The position numbers were made by a program, and so were the translations under genes. A stretch of 64,000 bases of DNA, taken from Strix aluco (lineage: Eukaryota > Chordata > Aves > Strigiformes > Strigidae). The notes beneath the pieces were generated by a model, which saw only the letters and a program-made list of their open reading frames with translations, was not told where the DNA came from and did not search any database. Shown here in pieces: positions 1 to 13,553 of this stretch; position 1 is the stretch's first letter, and the number at the start of each line of letters is the position of its first letter. The stretch is from the NCBI RefSeq assembly GCF_031877795.1, contig NC_133971.1, positions 66,896,463 through 66,960,462 on the forward strand. Direction: 5' to 3'.

Positions 1-1750
1 ACCTCCTGACTCACTCTGCCAGTTTATCTAGCTTCCCCATTCATCAGGAAAGGGAAAAAGACAGGAGTCACAGCTACTTGAGTAAATCAAGCATGTGAAT
101 GACCATTCTTTGACATGGAGTAGCCTGGATCCATACTATTAAACTTCCCTTCTTTCCAGAAGAGGATGGCTGGATGCAAACTGCCTTCAGTATGTGGGCC
201 CTGGCCCATGCTAACTTCCAAACTAGTTGGCAGGGTTTGAATCTGCAAGTGGGACTGTTTTAACAATGTAAGAGTATAGATAGTCAGGTTCCAGTGCCTG
301 GGAATATTCCTCACACTGTATACCTTACAAATATAGACACAGCCAGCGTGCATAGCTATGCACTGCCCTCACCCCCATGTGAGCATGGTGTGACAGCTAC
401 AGAAAGGACTAGTTAGAGCATCAGGCTACACTGTGTAAGGCACAGGGCATCACAGCTGAATCGGCCTTCAAGGCTGATTCATTGCTGATCTTAATTACAC
501 ACATTTTGTTTTAAACTGCCTCTCCTGGAAGCTAAAAACTAATTTTTTTCCCCTAATATAGGAACAAGGAGGACAGTATGACCACATGTCTCCTTCTGTT
601 CTGCTTGGATGGGAAGTAGCAACAAATTTTACTTCAGTGCCACCAGGACATAACCTAGCCTATGTATTGAAGAGTATGCAGGTATTTCTGGAAGAGACCT
701 GAAATATAGCAAGTACAGGTACCTTGATGAATCAGTGTAAAAAGAAGAAGAGAACTAAAACTGAAAATGTAATCATTATAAATGATCTATTACATAATAT
801 AAAGAACACTAGAAACCACACAGTAACAGTACCAAGATCCGTAAACATCAGTCATTTCCCCAAAAGCAGGAAGTAAACTAAAATCTTGGGATTTTTAATA
901 ATATTAGAAAAGAAAGATTAAGGGTTCTGAGGGATTTTATTATTTCTGAAGTTTCCCTTCTCCTTCCCTTCCCCCATGTCAAGATCTCACAGCAACAAAA
1001 CAGTACTAGGAAGACAGCAGCTCCCTACCTTCTTCAGAGGGCTGCATACAAAGGAGGAAGAGTCATCCCCTGCCCTGTTTGAGATGCCCCAGCAAGGACC
1101 ACAGTCTCCCTCAGCTCTTCCTGCAGGCAAAGGTGGAGAAGGTCCCTCAGAGCCCAAGCCAGCTTCACAGCTATCCTCCTCCAAACAGCTGAGCTCCCAG
1201 GTACAAAACCTATCAAATACTGACAGGTCAGAACAGAAATTGTTCACAGAAAGAGATCCTATTTCACTCTGTTCCTGTAGAGAGTCAGACTTTTAACCAA
1301 TCTCTGATAAGAGAATATATTGTGTATTGAACTCCACGTCAGGGTTCTGAAAACAAAGGAGAGATCAGGATGCTACTTAGAATTGGTATTTCAAAAAAAA
1401 AGGGCAAGAGCACAAACTGTCTGGCACCACCACAGCCACCTATATCCTACAGTAAGGTTCATTACCATGTTCATTATCTCTACCCAGTGGGCAGCAGGAT
1501 TCAACTGATAGCTAAAAACAAATGGATTACATTTCAGGTGCTAGAAAAAACTTTGAGCTCTAACCCTGCCCAGAGCAAAAGCTCCTTCTTAAATACTGGT
1601 GGTTGCATTACAGGGAAAGAAAACAGATGTGAACAGGTACCTTCAAACAGAAGAAGCAGACAGAGAATCTCAGATGCAATGTCATGTCCAAGGAGAAGAT
1701 TTTAAACAATCCTCAAGTGTTCAGATAGCTGCAATACATGACAGAAAACC
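1..1750. other. Intergenic, no gene seen
   Basis: AT-rich single-copy-looking DNA. Short frames (at most about 110 codons) overlap one another on both strands and resemble no family. Confidence 0.7.
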
Positions 1751-1794
1751 TCTGTCCATCTTTTTCCATCTTTTTCCATCTTTTTCCATCTTTC
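1751..1794 (+). repeat. Short minisatellite, 10-bp unit
   Basis: Three to four direct copies of a 10-bp unit, TTTTTCCATC, starting with a partial TCTGTCCATC and ending TTTCAG. The copies are identical, so recent slippage or length polymorphism is likely. The pyrimidine tract followed by CAG mimics a splice acceptor, but no exon is evident. Confidence 0.8.
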
Positions 1795-3129
1795 AGGAAA
1801 GCCCCCATAAAATGTACTTGAATTGTACTGGATTTGTTATCCAGAAATGGGCTGGGGGATCCAGTCCCCCAGATATTTTCTGAAAAGACTACACTTTTCA
1901 TATTCAAGACAGTTTTCAGACATATATTTCTATGCCTATTTTAGAAAATAAAAAATAAGCTAAGGCATCCCCACCTAAATTTTCTGTCTTCTATGACATG
2001 ATCTCGGCAGTAAGGATTCCCTAAGATCATTGCATCACCAGTATTGTGGTGAATACACAGCACAGCAGTACTTCCCAGACAGATTTATGTATCCTGTACA
2101 GAAACAAAATGAATTAAAATTATTTTTCCCAAACATAACATACAGCAGGTGGGACAAATTACTACAGTTGTCATTTAACCACTTAAGAATAATTAATTGC
2201 CTTTCTCTAACAGCTGGATCCAGTAAAACTAGTAGAAATCTGACAGCTGCAAGAGCTAGAGTCTGACTGGCTTCACTGTGATATGAGCTGATTGACTGCT
2301 TCCCATAAATAGCAGGCAAGGGAAACAATGGCCAGGTCTACGCTGTGCATCAAAACTTTTGCCAGTGCCATCGTGCCAGCAAGAGGAGTGATTTGTAGTG
2401 ACAACCCTGTAATAGGCAAAGACCTTATTTGTTACAGTTAGATGCTGCCAGAAAAGTGCTTGGCCACTGTAGGTTTTTTTCACCATTTAAGCTATACGAG
2501 TAATGTATCTTTAAACATATACACAATAAAGGGAATCTGCAAATATAGCTATCCAGACAAATCTTATCAATATAGACCTCAACAAAATAAAACAAGACAC
2601 ACTTTCAGCAACTCTATGAATTTCAGTCCAGATACCTTCAATAAATATGTCAACATCACTCCAGTGACTTTCATGCAACCACAGTTTATACCACTGAAAA
2701 ATTACATTTTCCAGATCAGAAGACAAAAGGTAAAATAGTCAAAAAGGACTTGGTAGTTCCAAGTGAAACACCACTTAAATTGGCATTTATTCCCAGAAAA
2801 CTTTTGCTCTAATCTCTTGATACAGCTGCAAAATTAAGTATCTTTAGAGTTTGAGGCACAAGGCATTTTCTGCCAAGATTTAAAACTTTCTTCTTCATGT
2901 CATGAGAAGAACCTCATTCTTCTTCTCTTGAGTTAGAAGAAATGTCAGTCAGAACAGAGGTGGTCATCTTTGCAAGGAAACTCAGCCCCTGGCAAAATGG
3001 GCCTGAAACAGAGTGTATCAGTGGGACATACTCAGCCCAGATCCCATCCCTGCCGCTAGAAAGGTAACATTGTCTGTAATGCACAGATGCCATCTCTGCT
3101 TGGCCATTGTCACCAGGAGAGGTGGTTTG
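1795..3129. other. Intergenic, no gene seen
   Basis: No recognisable exon, RNA gene or repeat. Frames are below 100 codons and of unbiased composition. Confidence 0.7.
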
Positions 3130-3245
3130 CAGAGGCCAGATTCACACAGAGTCAGATCTGGCTTGTACTGCCTTTGTAACCTTGGGCAAGTCACTTTACT
3201 TCACCATCACAGTTTCTTCTGCTGCAATATTACTGCCTGCCAGGA
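3130..3245 (+). repeat. MIR-like SINE fragment
   Basis: GTAACCTTGGGCAAGTCACT (from 3177) is the conserved core of the amniote MIR/CORE-SINE class. It is preceded by AGTCAGATCTGGCTTGTACT, resembling the GGTTC..CTGGCTCTGCC part, and followed by CACAGTTTCTTCTGCTGCAA, resembling the CTCAGTTTCCTCATCTGTAA part. The copy is old and without a tail. Only core similarity is seen, so exact borders and family name are uncertain. Confidence 0.55.
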
Positions 3246-6200
3246 TTAGAGGATTTACTAATCATGGTTTATAAAACTTCAAGACAGTTAAGAGAAATCA
3301 ATTAAAATTGAGACAAACCCCAAGGAAAGAAACAATCATAGAAAACAGCAGTCTTCAAATCGTGTTGCAGCAGGTCTTGCTTAGTCCCGAGGTCTTTGTA
3401 CCACAGCTCTGCTCTGGCTTTTCCCAGCACATTGGAAGCATGAAAGGGTAGGACAGGCACCTGAAGTGTTGGAAATGGCATGAACTAACTGCACACTGCT
3501 TCCCAAGGGCAGGGCACATAGGATGGGTTGCCAAGCTGCTTGCTGAGTGGGACAGCAGGTTGGCACAGCACCCAGAGCAGAAGCACCCATGGGAGGGAGC
3601 ACTGTGTACTCTCAGCCGTACTGCTGGCCGCACCACCTGCCCCCCAGTCCCCTCTCTACTAAGGGAAAGAGCCCACAGTACCCACCCACACAGAAAGATG
3701 TCATCTCAGCATGTTCCCCTGCAGACCCTAAAACCTCTCTCCAAGTATGCTACACTGTCTGGATGGTTTGTGTCTATCAAATGTCACCATGAAGGAGAGA
3801 GAACTATCTCAGCCCAATATAAAAATCAGTATTTTAACTGTTAAGAAAAACACTATCCAGATACCTTTTTTTAATGCAAATGCCCACAACTCATTTACAT
3901 GCAAAATATGCATCCACAAACCCTACTCTAAATATAGACAGGGCTACCATCAAGCGTTTAAACATTTCATCTGCAAGTGCAAATGTGTATTAATGAATGC
4001 CAAAGGCACTGCATGTCTTGAAAGAACATCGTCTTCATAGTAGGTAGGTCTTGTGCCTGTTATGTTTTGAAATGTCATTAGAGTAACCACTACACCTTAG
4101 TGGGAGACCAAATCAAAGTATTACTTGAACTGCATTCTACCAGGGATCATAAGTGACTTTGCAAAAACTACTTCTCCCGAGAATCAGAGTTATGTAAATT
4201 TTTCCCAGATTTGAATTTCTCAAACCAGAAGAAAAGGTGCAGAGGGGAATCTGAAGAAGAACAAAAGTTGGGTTCCTGATTTACAGAGTGCAGTAGGTTT
4301 TACTGAAAAGAAACCTGTTTGAGAAAAACAACTGCAGATACCCATTAGTTATGTAAAGTCAAGCATGATAACTATGTGTGTAATGAAGAAAATGAAAAAC
4401 TATTTGTGTGTTTGTTTCTCTAATCCCTGAATTTCAGTGGGTAGTTTAGTCTTGTTTTGCTCATTTGTACAAAAACTTGCTTTTTCTGTCCTTCAGACAA
4501 GATCTCTGGGTCTATAACATTTTTATTTGGATATGCAAGTGAAAGTGCCATTTGATTTTTTTAGCTGATGAACACCTCTGCCCACTGTGATAAGATTATG
4601 ATTGTTTGGTATGCTCTGAGTGATTTTGTAACCTTCACTCCAGTGTTTGTGTCTGGAATAGCAAAAAATGCAAGAAAAAAATTGAATAGACAAGTTGTTT
4701 ACTTAACATTGTGTTTGTCTTAGATTTTCGGAGTTGTTTGAAAACAGTTTATTTGAACTCAAACTCACATGTCACACAAACAGAAACTATCAATCTATAC
4801 TAAATCCTTTAGTGTCTGCAGAAATTTTATATAGAAAATTATGTCTGGTTTGGATTTTTTCTCTGTGTCCCAAACAACATTTCTGAAGGTTTTGCTTCTT
4901 TATCTGAGCTCAGATGTTTCTCCAGCTTTGGATGGGATGGGCATGTCCCTGTTTTTTACGGGGCATGTCTGGGTGAACAGCAGTGTTAGTAAGAAAAAAA
5001 CAAAATCTGTTCCCACTGAGTTATATTCAGAGACTCTGCAATGTCCCATGCTATGGTTTTTAAAACTGTCTGTTAGCAAAGCAAAGTCTGTACTGCAAGA
5101 CTGTCAGCCTGAAACTACAGACCCATTTGGTCCTCCTCTCTGAGGATGGTATATCTATGCAGGAAGGCCACTTCTGGAAAGCTTGTGTCTTTATTCCTCT
5201 CTTCTCCCCTTCTCCACAACATTCACTGTAAGTAAAGCTCTACTTTGAATGCCTGTGTCCTGCCTTGATGGTTTATTCAAGCAAACCACTAAATCCATGG
5301 CAAAGAGCGCCTTCCTAACAGCTGCAGACACACAAGCCAAAGGAATTGATTTTTACAGAACAGAGAAATCTGAGAAAGTTTACACAGTCCTAATATAGCC
5401 ACAGCTATTTTCAGCTTGAAAGAAATAAAAAAATAAAAAAAAAAAAAAAGAAAATCCCCTGGCCAAATGCACTTCACAAGTCAGTGATTAACATAAAACA
5501 CAACCTTCTACCTCATCTGCATAAATTGTGCCCAGCATGGAAACAGCTGCAGAGTACAGCATGGTTCATTGCAGTAGTACTGCTGAGTTTACACTCCCTG
5601 GCCCAGGCAAGTAACCCCAGAAAGATTTAATGTGCTTCTTTCCTTTCACATTCAGTCAACACTAATAAACATAGCACAAATCTCCTTTTCACAGAGGGAC
5701 TCTCCAGAAAGGGCAAAGAGAAGCACACAGATACTACCAAGATGAGTGCAACACAAGAAGTGCCCTAGCAAGATGCCATTCTGCTTGGCAAAATGGTAAA
5801 ACCAGCCTATCACCAAATCCACCTATCTCAATCTCTCCACTCTTCTGCTATTATGTCTCATCTAGCAACACCACTTCCTGCTCTTCCCCGACCATCAGAC
5901 CAGTGCTTATTCATTTCGTGCATTTTCTTTTGTATGGGAAACCAGCACTTACGCAAGGGCAAAGCTTACAGGTGGGGACACTTAAGTCCTTTTTCCTTAG
6001 AAGAGGTACCCTAGGGAGAGCTACTCCTTCAGATACAGGTGGTGAGACACACTCCCTCATGGTACAATTCAGCTTCAGCACCACTTTTACCCTCAGTGTA
6101 TTTGTCAGAGGCACTTGCCCATTACTTGGCATGAACAAGAAGTATAGAGGGAGCAATTCATTTGGAGAGAAAATGCCAAGCAACCTCTTCAACTAGCATC

Positions 6201-9200
6201 AAATGACCAAAATCCACTTGAACCAAGGGAACTATGCTGATTCACTCTAGCTGAGGGTTGGCTTCTCTCTCTGTTTGTGCTCCAAGAAATCCCAAGATGT
6301 CTATAGGTATTTTTTCAGGCAGATCTCAAAGGCTGATTACAGAAGAAGTTGAAAGCCTAACTGGCTGGTCAAAGAGCTGAGAAAAGTCTCAGCACTAGAG
6401 CCTAATCAAGGAAGGCACAGAAAAAAAGTCATTTGCAGGATCAGGCAAGCAGGGACCTTGGCAAAGGCAGAAATGGAAATCACTTGGGCCAATGTCTGTG
6501 CTACAGGGTATGTACACTAGCTGTTGAAGTGAATCTCACCCAGGCCTCCTACGGCAAGAGGCTGCCAAAATCTGCTAAATGCTATTGCTGTAGCAGTTGC
6601 TGCTGGAAGCCCTTTACAGCGAGCCAGTCCTGGTAACGGCACCCTCGCACTGATCACACTGATGCCTCCAGGAAGGGAGTCTGTCATCTGCAGCTCTCCT
6701 CTGCTGTCACCTGTCCTCCTGGTGGGTTCAGATCCCTCTGTCCCCTACCCCAGAACAATCTCCCAAACTAACATTTATGACCTCTTTAATGGCAAAGCAA
6801 AGAACAAGAACAGATTATCCCCTTCATCACTGGTTTTAAAGTTGAGGCAGGGTACAGTGTTGTTTCATTGATGCTACTTCTTTGGCTCTTTTTTGCACTA
6901 AAACTCAAATATAGCATGACTCAAGCATGCCCTAGATGAGGAGCTGGGCACATTTGGTTTGGCAAGACAGTTCACTTCTCCTGCTTAAGTCCACTCGCCA
7001 GCAAGTAAACTGTTCCCAGACACACCACTTGAGGAGAGGGAATAGACATGGCCAAGCTGTCTGTTGGCAGGAGTTATGTGATGCATTATATGATGCACCT
7101 TTTATTTTCTCATTATTGTTACTTATCATTTTTAATGAGTACATCAAGTTAACTGCTGGTTTGGGGTTTTTTTCCCTACCCTTACAGGAGACATTATTTT
7201 AAAACTGTTCCCCTCCTTCTTTCCTTTAATGATTGAAATCTTTTGCCCTTCACATAAGGGTTTGTAATACTTCTCTCTGGTGATATCTGAGTTAAAGCTG
7301 CCACACTTTTGGCCCTTTGAAAATATTATACTTTAATAACTGAAGATGTCACCAGGTTCTCTCACAGTGTGGTTAGTGGGCATAAATTAATAGGAACCCT
7401 CAGCAGCCACAAGCAATCACAGGTACATTCAGGACATGAAAGAAACAATTAATGTATTAAGCAAGGCACAGTGTTCCAGGCACAGCATATCTTATCCAAA
7501 GGCAAACACTTCCACCCCTACACACCACAAGCTGGTTCTTCAAGCAGGCAAGGACTGTTTTGCAACAAGCAGGCAACAAAAAATTACCTGTCTGTGGGAG
7601 ATGCTTCATTGAAAGCTCTTAACTTCTCTTTTGCAGGGACCCTGGCTATCAGCAGCCCACTACTGCTTTTCACATCATCTTCTCCACTACCTACCCAGGA
7701 AACTTGGGATAACAGCAAAGTATCCCAGTACTTAAGCATTCCAAGTATAATGGCCCTACCACTGAAGCACGTCCTAAGGGAGTCACTGTAACCTCCAGCT
7801 GCAGCCAGGGAGGCTGCACATCCGCTTTGCACACAATCATGCTTCTGGCATTCTGGGGAGCCAGTCCCTAAAAAAACAATCCACAGATTTTGAACTTAAT
7901 ATGCATAAAAATTAAACTATGCAGCAATATATTGCATGCAATTTAAATTCTCTCAGATGAAAAAAAAAAAATCAAAAAGGAATTATTTTTCTGGTGATTT
8001 CTGGTGATTATTGAGCCCTGTTTCCCTATTTCTTGAAATGCAAGTAGAAATGGGCTGCAAATAATTAAGAAAGACCCACCTGTACACTTTCAGCTCCAAG
8101 AGAAAACTTAATGTAAAGGAATTGGAAACTCCCAGGGAACCAGAAGGTGCTGGAATACAGCAGTGCCTCTGCTGGTCATCCTCACTCTGAAGCAACACAG
8201 ATGAACCAGCTTAAAACAGCAGACACTTGCTCAAAGATAAAATGATGTTTAAAGAAAATTGAGATTTTACAGCAATGCTGAGTGGCTAACACATTTTTTC
8301 CCCATGTTTCTCCTCAGCTGTGTGAAGTGTCAAGAATGGAAAAAAGGTATTTATACAATACATGTGAGAGAATCACATGTGTGAGTGGTACACTAGGTGA
8401 AAATTTTGGCTGGGCATTGAGAAGAGCAGGAAAGTGGGATTAAAATACTGGTCCTGCACTACTCCAGAAGCAGACCCTGATAACCAGCAGGGAGGTTCAC
8501 CTGGAGCTCTGCCAGGAAAACACATCACCTCTGGCCCAACTCCACAACACTGGTGGGGGGAGAAATTATCCCTCAGTCTGTATCTAGAAGTGGGATCGAG
8601 AGCACTGCTTTTGACACAACAGGAGTTTAACTCCTGATCACAAAATTAATTAGGTCTTAATTTGTACCATTATGCAGTAAATCACATTTCAGCAGGTCTC
8701 TGGGCATTTAACCTGTCAGTATCACAGCCAAGATCTGAATTCAAAGGTGGAGTATAAGCATAAAGCCAGACAGATTTTCTTTATAAACTAACACCTCATT
8801 GATAATCATCTATTATAATTTAACAAATGTATTAGAACTGCAATCGTGCATTTACTTGAGATCAATTATGTAAACATTTGGGGTATCTGTGACATACTTG
8901 TGAATAAGTCTGGAAAAGAGTCATGGAACATCTTCCCAGGCAAGCTCTAACAATATCTTCATATCATGTTACCTAGTCATTTGAAGAGAGTAGATAAAGG
9001 CCAAGTATGGCTTGGCCCACCTCAGATGGAAAGTAGCACAGGTAGCACTGTACAAAGCCCATAGAACAGAGCAGAAGGGAGTTGCATGGAAAAATATGTG
9101 AGTGGATAAAAGAATAAAAAGCATTAATGAAGCACGTTATTTTGAGCCTGACTTAGATTGGGAATTTTTGGAAGAATTTTAGTAATAACATCACACTTGC

Positions 9201-12200
9201 AACACAGATCCATGCACCACAAGAGTTAAAAAAAAGAAAAGAAAAAAAAAACCCAGGGTTAATATCTCTGCCTTTTACTCTGCTATTATGGATTTTGGAA
9301 TGTTTTTGCAGAAGAGAGGCTGGTCATGATGCCTTTGTTGGCCAAAACAAAGGCACGCGTAAATTTTGCTTCCATGTATCTGCACATTCCTAAGGCCTGC
9401 AGTAAGCTAATTCACTGGAAAAACACCGGTGGTCATTTTCTGATGGACAACATATTCTATTCTGGAAGCTAAGGTTTCACTTAAATAAAGCTACTCTCCC
9501 AATCTGGGGACTGTATAGACAGCTTTAAGGGAAGAAGAGGGTGCAAATCAATACTGCAGTTATGGCCAGGTCTGTAAACAACCTGTAACAACATCTCAAG
9601 AGATGTGTACTCCTATGATTCACATAAGCGAACTCTCACCTCAAACCTTTAGCAGATGTTCAAAGAAGGGAAATGGGAGCCCTATTATTGATATTTTTCA
9701 ATTTTCTCTGAAATGCAGAATTTAGAGCCTCATGCAAGGATACACATGGTAGCTTTTGACATCCGTTCAAATATATACACATATATTATTTATTACAAAT
9801 TCAATCTCAGTACTACCACACAGCACCTTTCTTTTTTTATGGGTCGTGATGAGTTTCCACAGAATAATAAAGTCTGTGATTCTACATTGATAGCCTGATA
9901 CTCTACCATTGCAGGGGGAAAAACGTGTCCTTCTAAAGAAATAGTAATTAACCTCTTCAAATCATCACTCAGCTGGCCTCCTAGGAATTTTTATTTGTTT
10001 CGGTCTGAGTTATAGTTAAGCCTCCCGGGTAGGTAAGGTAAGCCCGAATCTTGAACAAAGCCGATCAAAATGACCTTTAGCACATCTGGAATATTTTGCA
10101 TTACTGAACTGAGTGCCCTTTAATACTGGAGACAATAATCCAGTGTTGTCTAGTGTGGGTAAAAGCTTAGTTTTCAGCTGGAACCCACAGTTTCCTCTTA
10201 TTAAAGTTATTACATAAGAAACTATGTCTTAAAATCAGTTCTTTGACTTAGCATTGAACATTCAGTTCACTCCTAAATGTTTCACCAAGCCATCATTTGC
10301 ATAACAGTAGAAGTTTATTTGTGTTATTCTAAGTCTATAGTTACTTTGTAAAATAATGGCCACAGTCAAGCATATCTAGGGGGCATGCAGCATTTGGGTT
10401 TTTTACAGCTTTATTACATGAAAATAAGGAAAACGAAGACATACTAACTTTGAAAAAGGCAGAAAGCTGTTGAGGAAAATAATATTTCACCCAAGTACTC
10501 TGGAGAAAATTACAGTGCTTTTTAGAATTTGATCACAGGGACCTTTATTTATTATTAAATCTCTAGAGTTTCCAGCTATAACTAATAGTACCTCAGGGTA
10601 AACCTAGATGATGAATGCCTGGATGTTGAAGGTCTGACTCGTACTGGCATTTTGCTTAAAAAATGTTCTTGATGTACTAACATTTTGGAGCACAAAGCAG
10701 AGGGGCTTGCCTGCTTTATTAATGTCCTCTTCAGCTTGTACCATGCTGGTGAATTGGTAAGATGAGGATGTGACCAAACTGGGGCCACTCCTTGCCAACC
10801 ACACTGTATTTCTTGCAGCGAATTTATGATTAATATACCAGCTAACAGAGGGCTGTGCCTGATGCTCAAGTCGCTCTGCTGCCAGCAGCAGCATCTATAC
10901 CCTGGACATTAAACAAGTTTGTCCTCATCTGCTTTTAAAAAAATGTACTATTGCATTAACTCATGAACAGCCATAAACTCTACCGAAAACTTCACAAAGT
11001 TTCTGCTGCAGGTGAAGCTGCTTTCAGCAACTCTGAACATAGCCTGTTACCTTACCTCACGCACCACCTTCCCCTCCTTGTTTTATTTTCACAGGAATTT
11101 GCAGAACCTGAGACTTGTGTGGAGTACACCTTGAGGTTATCAAACTGCCTTGCTGGTGTAAAGCAGATCTCCCTCTGAAGGGTAAACTGGAGACTACACC
11201 ATTCTACCATTCAGATTAATTGCTTGATAGAATTATAACCAAAAAATAAATAAAGAAAGAAAACACCTGTACTCTGACATACAGAGGCCAGGGCAGAGAC
11301 TAGGAGGGATTGGGGCTTCTTGGCTGGACATGGCCCAGTCCCAGCCCCTCCCTCCCTCCCGTTTCACATCTACACTGTGCACTCAACTGCCTCACGCCAT
11401 GGAAGCACACATGGGATGGACAGGCAGATGGTCAGGGGCTTCTTCCCTTCACTCAGCCTCAGATGCACAGTCACCCTCTGGGAGGGAAAGTTCCCTGGGC
11501 AGCAGCTCCCCACAGCAGTGGGGAAGCCCCAGCCAAGAGAGGAGATGCCAAGGTCATGGCAAATGCTGCCTGTGTGAAATTAGGAAAGCTTTGCTGTCAT
11601 CTATCATCGCTGTGGTGATGACTCATTAACCTGCCTCACCCTTCCTTTCCAAACCTCTCTAATGTCTTCCCTGAGGGGTCTGGCCACTTCTCTAACCATA
11701 ACAGGTAAATGCAAGAACCTCTCCATTGCTCTGCTACTAAGCCTGTCATCCAGACCCTCCTTCTTCCCTATCTCCATCATGTGCCTCTCTGGCCACTCTG
11801 ATGTCCAAATCCCCTATGCTTCCCTCTATGGAAGAAGACAAATGATGCAGTCATTTTTGTTACCCACTGCCTAACAGCATGACACCCTTCTATCTTATGC
11901 AATTCCTTTTATCCACCCATGGCATCCACCTTTCTACTATTAAAGCTCAAAGTTTTTGTTTTTTCCTGGAGGCTGTGGAGAGTTCTGTCTCTTCTCCATC
12001 TTCCACTGTGATCCCCCTCATGGGGACGGTACTGGCCACCACCCTCACACCGGTTTTGAGTTCACTGCAGAAATGGGAAGGCTCAGAAGTAGTAAATGAA
12101 GCAGTGAAAAGAGGGCAATTTCTACACTGTCCAAATTAGACATGGAAAAGTCTCCTTGTTTGTGCATGCCCACATCTGCTCCACTGGCACTCCATGCATT

Positions 12201-13289
12201 TGCTTCTTGACCAATGACCGTGCCTTTGTCCTTGCCCTACCATTCCTCGCTACTCCTTCCTCTTGCAGTCCTCCTCTTCCAGCATCTCTTCAGTTTTCTA
12301 GTCAGTTCATCCTGGCTAACACAAAGTGTTTGAAAACAGTATCGTTACACATGATACAATCTGTTTTAAAATCCAGACCAAGTTTGTAGTTCTCTGACTC
12401 GACAGATCTGAGCACCTTTCCAGAAGCAAATGCAACCCAGACCAAACCATTGCTTTTTGGGTCCTGCTGCCCTCACTCATGGAACCTGCGAAAAGGAGGC
12501 ACAAGTTGCCCATGCCTGCCCCATAGGGCAGATGCACTCCTTGCTGTGCTCTGCAGCCCCTATTCCAGGGCTCAGCCCTTGGCCAGCAGAAGATCCTTGG
12601 CATAACCAGTTTTCCCTGCAACTGGTCCTCTTCTTCAGGGGACCAGCAGGATGTCTAAGAACTCCTCTCTTGTCTACCTGGGGCAGGATTCAGGTCCATC
12701 TGTTGGTAAATCTAAGTGTATCCAAGATCCCTCCCAATACCCTGATGGCAGATGATGCTCCACCTCAGGGATGACTCACAACTCACCTGCATTGACACTG
12801 TGAGAGAGGAGCTCCAGCCACAGAGTTTTGGTCCAAGCATGAACCTTCACCTAGTTTCAGTCCTGTCTCCCAAAAGTAACTAAGAAAAACTCTGCACTAA
12901 CAGACTTTCCCCCACCCACCCTGGAAAACACCACCCCATGAGAAAAGCATTAATGCTAATCTGGAAATCCCAGAAAAGCCTGGTAAGAATTGTCATTACT
13001 CATATTTGAAGAGGGCTACCACTGAGCTAAAAAAATAGCCTATCTTCCAATTATAGAAAATAACTGGGAATAGAAACATCAATATGCTGACCCCCAGCAA
13101 TGGGGCAGGCTTGCACCCACTGCCTAGTGAGAGCCCAAGCTGCAATTTCTGATGTGCACAAATGTGATATCATTTGTGTCCTGAGTAAGACAGAAAGTGC
13201 TTCAGTGTCAGAAGCTGCTGTTCAAGGCCCCCAGCTTTGACCATCCCCACTGGACTAGACAAGGTGTGGCATGCTACAGAAGCAGCTAA
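3246..13289. other. Intergenic, no gene seen
   Basis: Ten kilobases without a supported gene. Short A runs occur near 5.4, 7.96 and 9.24 kb. From about 11.3 to 12.8 kb the plus strand becomes richer in C and T and carries several overlapping 60-115-codon frames. The composition could reflect a decayed transposon, but no family is recognised. Confidence 0.65.
5435..5449 (+). repeat. A-rich low-complexity tract
   Basis: A run of 15 A preceded by AAATAAAAAAATA. No upstream retrocopy or SINE body is recognisable, so it is recorded as simple sequence. Confidence 0.7.
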
Positions 13290-13553
13290 TGCAATCCACT
13301 AGTGAGAGCACCACCCAACAAACTGCAAAACTCTACCATTGCAAGGCCTGAGGCTTTGGAGAGCTACCTTGCTCAACCAGCAGAACTATCACCAAGCAAG
13401 TCTTTCAAGTTCATGGAAAAGTACATGGAGCAACTGAAGGAGGGACATGCTGAGCTGCTGAAGAAAATGTTGGTACAGCTCTGGAGAAAGGGGGAATTCC
13501 CAGAAACATACGGTCATTCATGCTTAAAACAAAGATTGCCAACACTGAAGTGA
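13290..13553 (+). pseudogene. Unrecognised protein-like open frame, possibly a retrocopy fragment
   Basis: An 87-codon open frame from after a TAA (13287-13289) to a TGA at 13551-13553, with no ATG at its start. The middle is charged and amphipathic (KFMEKYMEQL, then HAELLKKMLVQLW) and looks like helical protein more than most shadow frames here. I do not recognise the family. There is no splice-site pair and no poly(A) nearby. It may be a decayed processed copy, a piece of a transposon, or chance. Confidence 0.2.
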
